Notes under the pieces: generated by a model
Database searches by the model: none
The model's input: only the letters and a program-made list of their open reading frames with translations
What the model was told of the DNA's origin: nothing
Assembly: GCA_964030475.1 (NCBI GenBank)
Contig: CAXIPT010000001.1
Span: 19,393,228-19,457,227 of the forward strand
DNA length: 64,000 nucleotides
Source: Tethya wilhelma
Taxonomy: Eukaryota > Porifera > Demospongiae > Tethyida > Tethyidae
Direction: 5' to 3'
Translations under genes and position numbers: made by a program
Shown: one piece after another, positions 43,957 to 54,890 of the stretch
How positions within the stretch are numbered: the first letter of the stretch is position 1
Layout: every line of letters starts with the position of its first letter

Positions 43957-46900
43957 TATCTCTCTCATTCACTACTGAATCGTACTTATCCCATCGTAGG
44001 GTAAAATGACCACTGGTCGGAGGAGTTCCCCGGTCCCTCAAATGAGGTGTGTCGGAGGGACGGCTGGGTGCCACGCCTTCCAGCCCAAGGTGGTTCAATG
44101 TCACAATCGAGGCTCGGATGGTTACGACGTCCAATGGGAGTGTAAGACAGACATGGACTCGTCATACCGGTTTGGCAGGATACAAGTGTCGTGTGAAGGC
44201 TATGACTATCCTGATGACCCCTATGTACTCAAAGGATCATGTGGGGTAGGTTATAGGAGTCTAAATTTGCAGGCAAAAAACTCAACTAAATATCTTGAGA
44301 TTTACCTGCCTGACTTACATGATCATCTAGAGGAGGTTGTAATAATTATTAGTGATTACTGATGTTATGTTGATTGCTTGAGTCATTCTGTTGAGTCAGC
44401 AAACCCTTTCTGAATCAGCAATTTTAAGCAGTTAACTTGTTAAAATCATAGATAATACATTCCCCACACCAGGATTGGAAACAGGCCCATTTGCACATAG
44501 ATTGCGCGGGCCCTCCGCAAAAGACGGAAGTGCTACTATTTGTGGGTGGAACTTAATTTAAGTGGGGGTTTTTGCTTTTATTTATCTCAGACAGAGAGAC
44601 CCTCCTGCTGGCTAGTGATCCCAAGACTTAAGATTTTTGTTGCTTAATAATTATTGTACATTGCAATAAGTACTTATGTTATAAGTAGCTGCAAGGTAAT
44701 ATTTAGTGTCTACTGTCTAGGGTCTGAAATGATTGATAAATTATCTTCTTTTCATACATGATAATATTGTTTACAAAATTATTGCAATAATATTCCAAGA
44801 CTTGAGATAGTGACCATTCTTCCAGACAAGAACAGATACAACCTTGCTACCAGAGAAAGTATGATTTTATTCAGGCACAGAGCAGCTGGCAAGATACGTC
44901 CATCCAACTCAATCACATTTGAAACCAAATATATCATTAGCTGCTACAGAGTTTATTTGTGTCTTCCTGATTGTGCTGTATAGTGTGGTCTCAGGGTGAG
45001 AGAGCTTGAACTTTCAACCATCCAGTGAGAAACCTTCAATGATATGAAGTTTTAGGTCCCTGGATTTTCATCATTGTATGATGGTTTTTGGTTCACTTGG
45101 GTTCCATCATGGTGTTTTACTGTAGGTTCTTGGGCTCCATCATGGTGTTTTAGGTTCTTGGGTTCCATTATGTATGGTATGGTGGTTTTAGGTTTTTGAA
45201 TTTTATCATGGTACGATGGTTTTAGGTTCTTGGGTTTCATCATGGTATGATGGTTTTAGGTTCTTGGGTTCCATCACAGTATGATGGTTTTAGGTTCTTG
45301 GGTTTCATCATGGTATGATGGTTTTAGGTTCTTAGGTTCCATCACAGTATGATGGTTTTAGGTTCTTGGATTTTCATCATGGTATGATGGTTTTAGGTTC
45401 TTGGGTTTTCATCATGGTGTTTTAGGTTCTTGGGTTCCATCACAGTATGATGGTTTTAGGTTCTTGGGTTTCATCATGGTATGATGGTTTTAGGTTCTTG
45501 GGTTCCATCACAGTATGATGGTTTTAGGTTCTTGGATTTTCATCATGGTATGATGGTTTTAGGTTCTTGGATTTTATCATGGTACAATGGTTTTAGGTTC
45601 TTGGGTTTCATCATGGCATGATGGTTTTAGGTTCTTGGGTTCCATCACAGTATGATGGTTTTAGGTTCTTGGGTTTTCATCACGGTATGATGGTTTTAGG
45701 TTCTTAGGTTCCATCACAGTATGATGGTTTTAGGTTCTTGGGTTTCCAAATAACGCCTACTTGAATATGGAAAGGGTCGTTAGACTAGCTAATGAATAAT
45801 GCATGAGTGTTCGCCTTGTATCTAGCGACTCAATGAGAGACACAAAAAACCGATGGCAAAAGCGAAAGAACAAGTTTATTCGTTCAAGAATCAGCTTCTG
45901 AAAGCGAGCAGTCTCTGAGAAAACCCTTGCCAACATGGAAGAATATTTAAAGAAGAGGGAGAAAATTGGAGGTTTAGTTTGGATGGTTTTAGGCCATGTT
46001 TTTGGACTCATTAGAAAGAGAAAGAGCTAAGTAATAGCTTAAGAAGCCTTTTAGTGCCAAGCGCTCAGTTTTTGCAGAGTTATTGGCGTGAATATTTGTA
46101 TGGGAATAACAGAAAAAAAATAGTTGAGCGGGGATTTCCAATGCGAGCCGTGACCTTGTCATAAATGACTGTGCTAGCACTGCACGATCACGATCCTTTC
46201 TTTACATCGCACCAGTCATCCTTTACCCACCTACCCCGTACACTGCATGCCAGTCACAAAGGTGCTATGACTGACATAGGTTCTGCGAGTAGGTGGGGGC
46301 TCAACTATATGCTCAACTGAATGTATGTAAGCATGCAGTTAGCGAGGCAATCAGGGGAGACTCACCACGGCCCCCAGACCATGTATGTGATGAACCTTAG
46401 GCAGTATTTGACTCCTGCCGTATAGCCCCGCTACACTAACACACTTACTATATATACTTGCGTGTCCCTATTTATACCAGTTACATTACGGATAGGAAAT
46501 GTTAGTTGGGTTTCGTTAATGAGATTCATTGGAGCAGTTAATTGATTAAGGAAGTGACGTAATCATACATACGCGAAATGGAATGTAATTAATACCGTAA
46601 ATGTAATATATATTGCATGTGAAAACAGCTTCTCCAGGCTTCTACAAAAGGCCTAGCCTATACTATCCATGAAATAATGGCTTGACTACGAAGAAATCAT
46701 CTATCCAAGTATATTCTTTAGCCTGAGAAGCTGAAAAGCCTTTATGCTCATTCAAAAGCAGTCTGCTAAGCTAGCTAGAATCAATGATTGTGCAACTGAT
46801 ATTGGCATTTTGCTGATATAATTATGATCATTCTGCAAGAGTGGTATATGTAGCAAGCAGGCTAATAACTCTCACCTCTTCTGGTGTTCAACAAGTTGCT

Positions 46901-48114
46901 AGCTAGAGGATTTAACATCGATCAGTAAAGGTCATCAAATTCAAATTATGACAAATGCATTATATACCTAGAACAATTATTGTCAAATTGGCACCATTTT
47001 CATCTGGTGGTTATGATGTGTTACTTCCACAATTTTTGGCCTTGCTCCATGCCTCCCACTAAGGCACTCGGAAAATATATATTGTAGTAATTACAATGTT
47101 CCCATTATGATGATTTATTTCAGTTGGAGTATGAGCTGGATATGACTGAAGAGGGCTACCAACAGCGCCGTGGGAACAACCACTACCGTGACGACCACTA
47201 CCACCACAACCAGCACTCCCAGCAGTACTACAGTGGGTAAGAGATCACGTCACAACGTACAGCCTACAGTTACAGATTGATACTGTATTTCTTTCTTTTA
47301 TCTACCTCCTCTAGGGGTGATGGTTTTAGTTTCAAAAAGCTGGTTGGTTTCATTGTCCTTGGCTGTGTCATCTATTGGGCACTGAAATGTTGCTGTGGAT
47401 TAGGCAGAGGTATGTACAATCATTTAGACCATTTTTGAGACCATGCATCGATCTGTCAAAGCTTCTCATGATAATAATTTTCACTGTTGCTCTAATGTTA
47501 CTATAGTTGGTGGAGGTACCCATTATGGGACTGGGACTGGTTCAAGTTATCACAGTACCGGAATGGGAACATCTGGAAGTGGAATGGGAACCAGTGGTGC
47601 AGGAAGTGGACCTGGATTTTGGTCAGGTATGTGAATCATCATAATACCAGGCTATAGCTATAGATAAATGGCCTATTTTTATTAGTATACTAAGTCTTGT
47701 ATTTTGTACGTTTCCTGTAGGCATGGGAACTGGTGGTATGCTTGGATACATGTTTGGGAGAGGAAAGTAAGTTACATCAGATCTTTTAAAGTTTTCTCTC
47801 TAATAATGCAACCCTGCTTCATGCGTGTAATACTTCAAATTTTCTCTCTATTTATCCACTACAGTCGTGGTTGGGGTGGAGGATATGGAGGTGGCTATGG
47901 ATACAGTCGACCACACTATGGAGGTGGGTGGGGCAGTGGGTGGAGCAGTGGAGGAGGAGGAGGTGGGTGGAGCTCATCAAGGAGGAGTGGCAGCTCCAGC
48001 AGCTCAAGGACTACTTCAGGTATTGGAGAATATTGTGACATTCGATGCTCAAATTTCACCAAAAATTTTTATGCTTTTGTTTGTATAGGCTTTGGAGGAA
48101 CCAGCAGACGATAA
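43400..48114 (+). CDS. SARAF: SARAF, store-operated calcium entry regulator
   Basis: Nine exons (43400-43457, 43549-43607, 44000-44245, 47124-47236, 47315-47409, 47507-47626, 47721-47766, 47865-48019, 48089-48114) give 305 residues in phase. After a signal peptide come W-G-R-N-N-D-K-V, L-E-D-V-K-A-I-T-L, the core Q-M-R-C-V-G-G-T-A-G-C, and D-G-Y-D-V-Q-W-E-C-K-T-D, V-S-C-E-G-Y, K-G-S-C-G-L-E-Y. These are SARAF hallmarks. A single membrane helix (G-F-I-V-L-G-C-V-I-Y-W-A-L) is followed by a Gly/Ser-rich cytosolic tail with G-P-G-F-W-S-G-M-G-T-G-G-M-L-G-Y and an end G-F-G-G-T-S-R-R. In vertebrates it sits in the ER membrane and slowly inactivates STIM-Orai calcium entry. A His/Tyr/Asp-rich stretch lies between the core and the helix. 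Intron 3 is 2.9 kb and holds the minisatellite. Confidence 0.95.
43881..43955. repeat. (CA)n microsatellite
   Basis: In SARAF intron 2. Confidence 0.95.
45051..45748. repeat. 34-bp minisatellite, about 20 copies
   Basis: Consensus unit GGTTCTTGGGTTCCATCACAG plus TATGATGGTTTTA, alternating with a variant that has TTTCATCATGG in the middle. Units vary by a few bases and some are shortened. The two variants alternate in part, suggesting a 68-bp higher-order unit. It lies in SARAF intron 3. No unique spacers, so not a CRISPR array. Confidence 0.95.
45749..47123. other. Rest of SARAF intron 3
   Basis: AT-rich, with no coding or repeat signal I can support. Confidence 0.5.
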
Positions 48115-48412
48115 ATTAACTACACAGTGTACATATACAACAGAGGAGCACCATGATTGTGAAATATATAGCACTCATTTTTATATAAACTGACTGTATA
48201 ATTATGCCAAGTAGTGACTTTAATAATGCGATCAGTTTTCAAGTTGACGTGCACTCTCCCTTTGTTTGCAGTTTTTAGTCAGATCCCATTAAATTTTGTC
48301 TTTCATTTACGTAAGATTAAAATTTAATTACATCAGATTCTGCATTAATAAAATTATTAGCCATGGAATTTCATAAATAACACACAAATTAAGAAAACTT
48401 AAGATTGATTTC

Positions 48413-49320
48413 TCATATTGTTGCACTCTTACAGTAACTGACTAGACAGGCACTCATGTTGAGTTGCTCTTGTAAGAGGGTCCATGACTTGAGGTGCTCT
48501 GAGAGAAGCTGCTCTGATAACGATGCCAACTCAGCATTCTCAGCAATTGAATTTGAGTGAAGCTAAAACAAACAAAGACAGAACACATCATAAAAGCACC
48601 ACTACATGCATTATAAATTATAGCCATAGAATACAGGTAAAGGAGAGCACAAGTAGAAAATTAATCAGGAGTTTGTGGTTGGTACAACACAATCTAAAGA
48701 TCACTCCACAATAAAATTTATTATAGCAATCATTTTCTGCCCGTGTTGTGCCTCAGTATACTTCCTTTTATCCTCACGTCTATTTCTTTCAGACAGGGAT
48801 AACTATTTCATCATCATTAGCACAACACCAAGGCAGATCATCCATCCACACACACATACCATCAAAGATAATCGATACTCACACAATATCAGGGATGTGA
48901 CATCTCCACACTCTTTGATATTACATGCAAAAAAACAGCCTCACTATAAGTACTGCACCTTGAGGAAGAGCCCCATGTAGGACTGGATCAACTCGTAATT
49001 CCTGTTTGTCTTCAACTGGTCTAACAAGAAGAGCATGAGATGTCCGAGCCACTCCACGGAGCCACCACCGTCGGGAGACAGGCTACGGAACTCACTGTCA
49101 ACGGCTGCAGGGGGTAGCCCCTTTAATAAGTCCATCAGGGGGTCATCTGTAGTGGCAAATAAGATTAGGTCATTGTTGCTATATTTAGAACAAGAGTCTA
49201 AATATAGTTATTATGAAGAATGGCACTGTTTCAGATCAAGTAGATATCCACACATTTAGTGTTCGGACAGGGATAACTATTACATCATCATTGACAGTGC
49301 ACACACCCTCACCTCACCTC

Positions 49321-49362
<42 letters not shown>

Positions 49363-49986
49363 TCTCCCTTCACTTGCACACTGCACGAGACACTTCTGAA
49401 ACTCTGTCAACGTCTGAAATTTCCCGAGATTCAAAATCCTCGATCCTGACACCTCCACAGTAGGTATACCCTCCTCGCTGTCATCAGCAGGGATGAACTT
49501 TGGCTCCAAACCAGGCAAGGTTGGAAGGAAGAATGGAGCCTGTTTAGGTTGCTTCGGAGGTTCGATTGGTTTATTGCGCTGTTTGATGGTGTCCAGGTTT
49601 AAGAGATTGTGCCATCTCGATTTGGGCAGCTCTGATAGAGTCACTAGTCCATTTTCAAGCGGGCTGCTATCTTCTATAATGTCTTCTTCACTGATGCTGT
49701 TGGCAGGCTCTGATTCTATATAATGAGCACCATCATTTTCTTCCTCTTTTTCTACCTCCACTATACTCGACGAGGGTAATTGTGTCAAAGTGGGCGTGTA
49801 CTCTGGGGGTAAGGGTCGCAGAGAGACGTGGGAATAGAGGGTCTTGTTGGACCACAGGTAGATACCGAGGTCGTCAACGTGAGTGGAGGCAAGAAAGTCA
49901 CCAGTCGGGGAGAGAGAGAGGCTGGTGGCAGGAGACTCCACTAGGAATAGATCGATCATTCTGTGTACATGTGTGTGTGTGTATGT

Positions 49987-50023
<37 letters not shown>

Positions 50024-50852
50024 TGTGCGTGTGCATGCATGCGTGCGTGTGTGAGTTGAAAGCTGTCTTCAAGCCTATTATGTACAAGTCACTATTTCAT
50101 ACGACAATTTCCTCCACGACTCAAAGTGCTCTGATCATGACTATTGACGAATGAAGTGTGGTATAATAATATTATTATTATCTAATTGTTTGCTATATTA
50201 CGGGGAAATGTGTGGGATTGGCTCACCTTCCAGTAGGCAGGTCCCATGTCCTGATGCTACAGTCCATGGAGGAACTCACCAGCCATCTACCATCAGGACT
50301 GAACACCTACAGAAACATTGTTAGTTTCAAAGTTAAATGGATATAAATCCATCAATAGCTTCTCTCAAAGCTGATGGTCAAGTGGGCTATTTACCACGAC
50401 TCCAACAGGCTAGGTTGTGGGTTTGAACCCATGCATGCACCCAGAGATAGGATTCTTTAAAACACACAAAATGTACACAAAAAGCCACCCCATGCTCACC
50501 AAATCAGTGATTCTGTTGTGGTGACCAGTGAAGGTCCTCACCACTCTCCTTGTGGTGGTATCGATGATGAGTACGGTGAAGTCATCGCAGGATACAGCCA
50601 ACATGGAACTGTGCATGAATGGTACAAGTGCTAAGCTGTAAAATGTCAAGTAAAATTACTACTGTACTCATTGAGATCTTGGATTCCAAGCTGAGTCCCA
50701 GAATTTTTTTCTTAAGTGCTATATAGTGGATGGGAATGGTAGGTGGAACAGCTCTCCTTTTTCTCTTACCTTTCTCTGTGGTAGATTAGACTAGAAACTG
50801 GTGAGTCCAGTGAGATAAAGTCCTGAAGAGTCTTGTCATGAAATGACCAGAA
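48413..50852 (-). CDS. WDR36: WDR36/UTP21 C-terminal part
   Basis: Exons 50852-50770, 50635-50500, 50306-50227, 49960-49362, 49146-48959 and 48562-48413 join in phase to 411 residues. WD40 blades show S-V-S-C-D-D-F-like and F-T-G-H-H-N-R-I-T-D-L, then V-F-S-P-D-G-R-W-L-V-S-S-S-M-D and D-L-P-T-G-R. The conserved C-terminal UTP21 domain has E-F-R-S-L-S-P-D-G-G-G-S and Y-E-L-I-Q-S-Y-M-G-L-F-L-K-L-H. The protein is part of the small-subunit processome (pre-rRNA processing, nucleolus). Full-length homologs are about twice as long; the first half (N-terminal propeller) is missing. Only 270 bp separate the first visible exon from the array gene at 51123, so the 5' part is either lost or lies beyond the array. 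The first residues reach back to an acceptor, so this is not a true start. Confidence 0.85.
49323..49358. repeat. (CA)n microsatellite
   Basis: Begins just inside the donor of WDR36 exon 49960-49362. Confidence 0.9.
49966..50050. repeat. (GT)n-rich tract
   Basis: Interrupted GT run at the acceptor side of the WDR36 exon starting at 49960 (minus strand reads CA). Confidence 0.9.
50362..50440 (+). repeat. tRNA-like remnant
   Basis: GGTCAAGTGGGC and GGGTTTGAACCC resemble A and B boxes with suitable spacing; stems are poor. Possible SINE head in a WDR36 intron. Confidence 0.3.
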
Positions 50853-51122
50853 CTGGAGAGGGAAAATAGGACAAAAATTATTCACAAAGCTATTTAGAAT
50901 GATATCATTAGATATAAAATCATTCATTGCATACCAAAATATCACGTTAACAAAAGACGGTAGGGGGTTGACATTATCTAAACTGCCATCACAATAGTAC
51001 TGTAGGTGTGTCCTACGCATGAGCAGATAGAATCTCATGTCACATGATATGATATAGCACATGCACAAGCGCTATTTTTTCTTGGAATCTGACTAACGAG
51101 CTAAAAGCAGTGAACTGTATTC

Positions 51123-51701
51123 ATGGCATGTTCAAGGGAAGACCCCTCCAGTATTGAATGTCCAGAAGACATTTCCTACGTACTGGTGAGTCTCAGAGGC
51201 TGTGGTTCAATTCCAGAAGCTGTTGTAAAGATAAGACAGCAACGTGATAAACAATTCCAGATTTTTGAGAAAGAAGGCCACAAAATAAAGAGATTCTATT
51301 ATGGAAAGAGCAGTTGCTCTAAAATCACAACCAAAGTTAACAAGAGGGAGAAGTACTCTCATATTAACGAACTGGACGAACAATCGTTCACCCAAAACAA
51401 CATCAAATCAAGGTGGCACACACACAAGCATGTACATGGAAAAGACGGAATGCTTGTTCTAGCGGTCATAACAGAAGAATTCGCTAGTACCATAAAAGTC
51501 CCTGATGAGGAAGAAAAAAGGTACAAATTGGACCAAATAGCAGAAAAGAGAGCGCTACAGATAGAGCGAGCACTGCAAAAGGATTCTCAAAACGACTCTC
51601 GTTCTGAGCACGAAAGTGATTCCAAGTACAGAACAGGCCCCTATTCCAGGACATCACCAACAGCTGGGGTCATATACCTTACTTATAAGTTTGAGACTTG
51701 A
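51123..51701 (+). CDS. GIY-YIG-like family, member 1 (single domain)
   Basis: Single-exon 192-residue frame with no recognised named family. In order: a strand I-S-Y-V-L-V-S-L (family Y-x-F-N-L), R-F-Y-Y-G-K-S-S (YIGKT strand), a block with F-T-Q-N-N-I-K (family T-F-x-K-x-G-I), S-R-W-H-T-H-K, G-M-L-V-L-A-V-I-T-E-E, and A-L-Q-I-E-R-A-L-Q-K, then a last strand G-V-I-Y-L-T-Y-K-F. The Tyr-x-Gly, Arg-x3-His and Glu positions match the catalytic order of GIY-YIG nucleases, with a spacer of about 45 residues between the first two strands that is longer than usual. The most diverged of the apparently catalytic members. Intact, no signal peptide, no membrane segment. The first gene of the + strand array. 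Confidence 0.7.
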   Translation: MACSREDPSSIECPEDISYVLVSLRGCGSIPEAVVKIRQQRDKQFQIFEKEGHKIKRFYYGKSSCSKITTKVNKREKYSHINELDEQSFTQNNIKSRWHTHKHVHGKDGMLVLAVITEEFASTIKVPDEEEKRYKLDQIAEKRALQIERALQKDSQNDSRSEHESDSKYRTGPYSRTSPTAGVIYLTYKFET

Positions 51702-51924
51702 GTCTTGAACTTACTTGAACCTCAGTTATGTAATAGCTATATAAGTACCATGTATACGAGTAGAAATTATCATAATGATGTCTGTTGAATAAATCATTTA
51801 ACACTATCATTAAAAAATTGTTCTACCAAGAGAATTATGAATAATAAATACCATCCAATTGTATCAATCCATTAAGAGAGTGATATAATGATATTCAAAG
51901 TGCTGTTGATATTGCATTAAATCT

Positions 51925-52302
51925 ACAGTTCTCAACCAGAATAGAAGACCTAACTTTTTCATTGGACACACAAACGTATGCAAAGCTGAAGATTCCAAGG
52001 TGCTCAACCCAAGAATTTCTTCAACTTTTGATAAGAAAGGCATTCGAGATAGATGAGATGATTATCTAACCAAGGGATACTACCTCAAACAAGGGATGAC
52101 AGTAGTTGCAGTTGTTACGAGAGAAATGGCCATCAAGTTAGGGTGCTTTGATGCAAAACACTGTACGTAGCAAATCAAGGAAAGAATAAGCACAAACACA
52201 TCAAAACAGAGAACAAAAAGACACACTCAGTTGGTAGTTACATATACATCACTTTCTCTTACACACAAGCAGCACAGAAGCAGCATGGTGTTCACATATA
52301 AT
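51925..52302 (+). pseudogene. GIY-YIG-like second-domain pseudogene
   Basis: Closely matches the C-terminal domain of the gene at 57308-58411 (I-G-H-T, D-K-K-G-I-R-D-R, Q-G-M-T-V-V-A-V-V-T-R-E-M-A). It has a TGA where the parent has the Trp of R-W-D-D-Y (near 52056) and a TAG in place of the codon after C-T (near 52168), plus a small deletion. No start codon. Confidence 0.85.
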
Positions 52303-53190
52303 ACACTTCAGCCTGAATACTGAACAAAACCACAACTACATACACTATTATTCAATAATAATGAATACATGAGGTCATTAAAATACATATGTAGTACTTG
52401 TAGTAGTTGTGGTTAGAAATGCTAGCCTACTTTATAGACTCCTAGAGCTAATTACAGGGGTCTTACTCCCACAAAGTTGCTCAACACATCAACGAGGGAA
52501 ATGCCACTGTGACTATCTGTTTTATAACCATGGCATACCACACAATAAAATGATGAATATTCATTAATCAGCACAGAAAACCAATGATACACTCTGATAC
52601 TGCTTTCACTGGTTCTTGCTATGAATTATGATTATGGAAAGTACGTACAAGCAAAACACATCAAGCCAAACAAAAGATTTGAATTTCAAACTTGAAACTA
52701 ACCACAAGAGACTATCCCTGATTAATGTGTCCAAGTAGATGGCTTCACAAGTGAAAAGGATAGCTCTTGTTGGAACCAAGTGCTACACAAACTGGATGCA
52801 AGTGTGGGCAAAACAAGTATCCATGTAGCACATCTATTTTGATTATTTATTTTCAGATTCAAGGCAGTGTAATTTCTGTCTTAAAAACATGTCCATACAT
52901 TTTACATTGCTCTGCACTAGGACAGAACAAATAAAAATTATCGTGACACTTGACTGGATGTAACTAAAGAAGAAATCGTGGCGTTCCGAGAGATTTTTTG
53001 TGTATTTGCAGGCTAGGAACCCTGAATGACTGCTTCCTACACACAGGCAACCAAGACAACCAAACCAAGTACTAATTAGAAAGCCTACTACTCTTTCAAT
53101 CTCTGTGATCTCTCTTACACTGGAAGTCGGGCAGATGCCACTCATATTGTTCAAATTAGAATTTGTGACATCAAAAAAGACCTCTAATTC
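51930..53190 (+). repeat. Segmental duplication, block A
   Basis: About 1.26 kb matching 57985-59395, including non-coding sequence such as GGGGTCTTACTCC and GGATAGCTCTTGTTGGAACC. Similarity is high with scattered substitutions and small indels. Confidence 0.85.
52303..53049. other. Non-coding part of duplicated block A
   Basis: No coding signal; it corresponds to 58412-59200 downstream of the two-domain gene. Confidence 0.6.
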
Positions 53191-53526
53191 GACACAGGAA
53201 GGGAAGCACAGCTCTCCATTGGTCACGTGGACATAGACAAGGAAAAAGACTTCAACCACATGGATCCATCTACCTTCAACAAGAAAGGGATCCAGGAAAA
53301 GTGGATTGACTACAAAAGGAAGGGTAAAGAAGGGATGTATGTAGTGGCAGTTGTCACAGATGAAATGGCACATACACTACGTTACAAAGATGCATACAAT
53401 TGTGTACAAGAGATTGAAATGGAGTTGAAGAGAAGAGGCTACACAGTTGAAGAGAAAGGTTTCAAAGACAAACCAGGTGCTGCAGTAACATGTTGCCTCT
53501 ACTTCACTTATACCTTTAAAAAATGA
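53110..53526 (+). pseudogene. GIY-YIG-like second-domain copy with stop
   Basis: Matches exon 2 of the gene at 54891-56028. A TAA (near 53183) stands where that gene has GAA in D-L-E-F-D. After it a 100-codon stretch is open (D-P-S-T-F-N-K-K-G-I-Q-E-K-W, then a V-V-A-V-V-T-D-E-M-A strand) with an ATG at 53227. The first domain and its exon are absent. Probably a pseudogene; a short product from 53227 cannot be ruled out. Confidence 0.7.
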
Positions 53527-53679
53527 ACACTTTAAGTAATATTATTACAGGCAATAACAAGTCCCTGTGTAATGTATAGTAGATAAATTCTCTTAGTTGT
53601 TGAGCAAGTATGGACATATGTATGTGTACTTAATTTGCTTGAACTGTATTATAAATATTTACTTTCTGTAAATTCTAAT

Positions 53680-53890
53680 ACCGTATAGCTAGAAATTTTC
53701 GAGGAGTATAAATTTCACTGTTTTCGCGGATCACCGCCAATCCACGAAATTTTTACTCGCGAAATTTTCGGGATCGCATTGCAATATATGGGTGGGGCTG
53801 CTCGATCCTCGAAAATTAAATTGCGAAAAGTTTGGCGATTGCCTTTCCGCGAAAATTTTATTCCTCGTAAATTTCTAGCTATACGGTATT
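53680..53890. mobile_element. Palindromic MITE (GTATAGCTAGAAATTTTC family)
   Basis: Ends TACCGTATAGCTAGAAATTTTC and AAATTTCTAGCTATACGGTA are inverted repeats, with inner TTTTCGCGGAT/ATCCGCG-like arms. Present in both block B copies, so it was inserted before the duplication. Confidence 0.9.
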
Positions 53891-54139
53891 ATACTTTTAC
53901 TAAACTTGATCAGATTCAGACGTGGTATCACTAACACACATAGATTAAGGGAATATATTGCAACACATACCCCTTGACTCCCATGGGGATCATCATATCT
54001 CACATCTAAGGGACTATGAATATCATTACAGCTCCTCAGTCAGCGATATGTACTGATATTCATAATCCCAAATAAGTATATGTCTACATGAAGGGTACGT
54101 GCTCCACACACATTCTTCCACGTGATTAGCATCAAGTCC

Positions 54140-54290
54140 CATTAATAAGGAGCTACCAGGCTAGGAGGACAGTTACAACAGTTGTATACAGCATCTATAG
54201 TTAGATGTATCTACATCAAATAGAGGAAGTGTGGACTATGACTTCTTAAGAACTGGAGAACCATTATTTCCTGGGTAATTGAATCTGATT
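54140..54290 (+). pseudogene. GIY-YIG-like gene, 5' remnant
   Basis: The array's shared upstream block (CCCATTAATAAGGAGCTA) is followed by a degraded start region matching 59758-59850 (TGTGGACTATGACTTCTTAAGAACTGGAGA versus TGTGGACTATGACTACCTAAGAACTGGAGA). The ATG context is lost and a stop follows. Confidence 0.7.
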
Positions 54291-54313
54291 GATCATTTGA
54301 ATCTCAACGTTAC

Positions 54314-54484
54314 CTTTGCTAGACTTCTCATTCTCACGGAAGGCGAAACGTGACGAAGAGGAGCTCGATACACTAATAAATGCAGCTTTATTGTGTGTGA
54401 GCTCATTTGCTTCTTCAATCATTTCTTCAGCGACTACTGTGTTACTTACTAGTTGACTGAACCATGTGGATAGGATACCTAGCC
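54314..54484 (-). other. Unrecognised open exon-like stretch
   Basis: 171 bp on the minus strand are open and bounded by AAAAG at the acceptor and AAAG/GTAACG at the donor. The frame includes T-W-F-S-Q-L-V-S-N-T-V-V-A-E-E-M-I and a serine run. The same stretch, still open, is at 56985-56815. I do not recognise it. Confidence 0.3.
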
Positions 54485-54529
54485 CTTTTAAAACAAGTGT
54501 TGCAATAATTATAGTTCTACATTATATCG

Positions 54530-54571
54530 CTTATTCTGTGAATGGAGAGACTTTTCGTGAAATGACCAAAA
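54530..54571 (-). pseudogene. WDR36 exon fragment
   Basis: After a CAG acceptor (minus strand) the frame reads F-W-S-F-H-E-K-S-L, matching F-W-S-F-H-D-K-T-L at 50852. It ends after about 30 nt at the block B breakpoint. Confidence 0.6.
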
Positions 54572-54890
54572 CTGCAACAAGAACAAAATAAAATCTGGTA
54601 TCAAATGTTATTCCAAATAACAAATGATAATTTTTTCAGCAATATAATTTACATAATAATTATAGTATTTTATACATGTACTGTAATAATAATAAAGATA
54701 CTCAATAATTATTAGTAATAGTTATTATGGGACCGCTACATATGGTATAAATCCATGAATACCCCACGAAGCATGGAATTCAAGTTATTTTGAGCATGTG
54801 ACAACAAAATGAATTCATTACTCAATAAAACAGAATATACGGTCATTGACAAGAGAATAACTGGCAAAGACAGTGCTAAGAAACAAACTG

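Larger units (their letters stand above)
53050..54540 (+). repeat. Segmental duplication, block B
   Basis: About 1.49 kb matching 55556-57041 at a constant offset near 2.5 kb. Breakpoint on the right is exact: both copies read CGCTTATTCTGTG and then differ. Contains a second-domain remnant, a MITE and a 5' remnant. Confidence 0.92.

Noticed and set aside
45051..45748. Possible CRISPR array
   Set aside because: Units are contiguous with no unique spacers, in an intron of an animal gene; it is a minisatellite.
45749..46180. Two minus-strand frames of 60-84 codons in the SARAF intron
   Set aside because: No homology, no splice context, ordinary chance length in AT-rich DNA.
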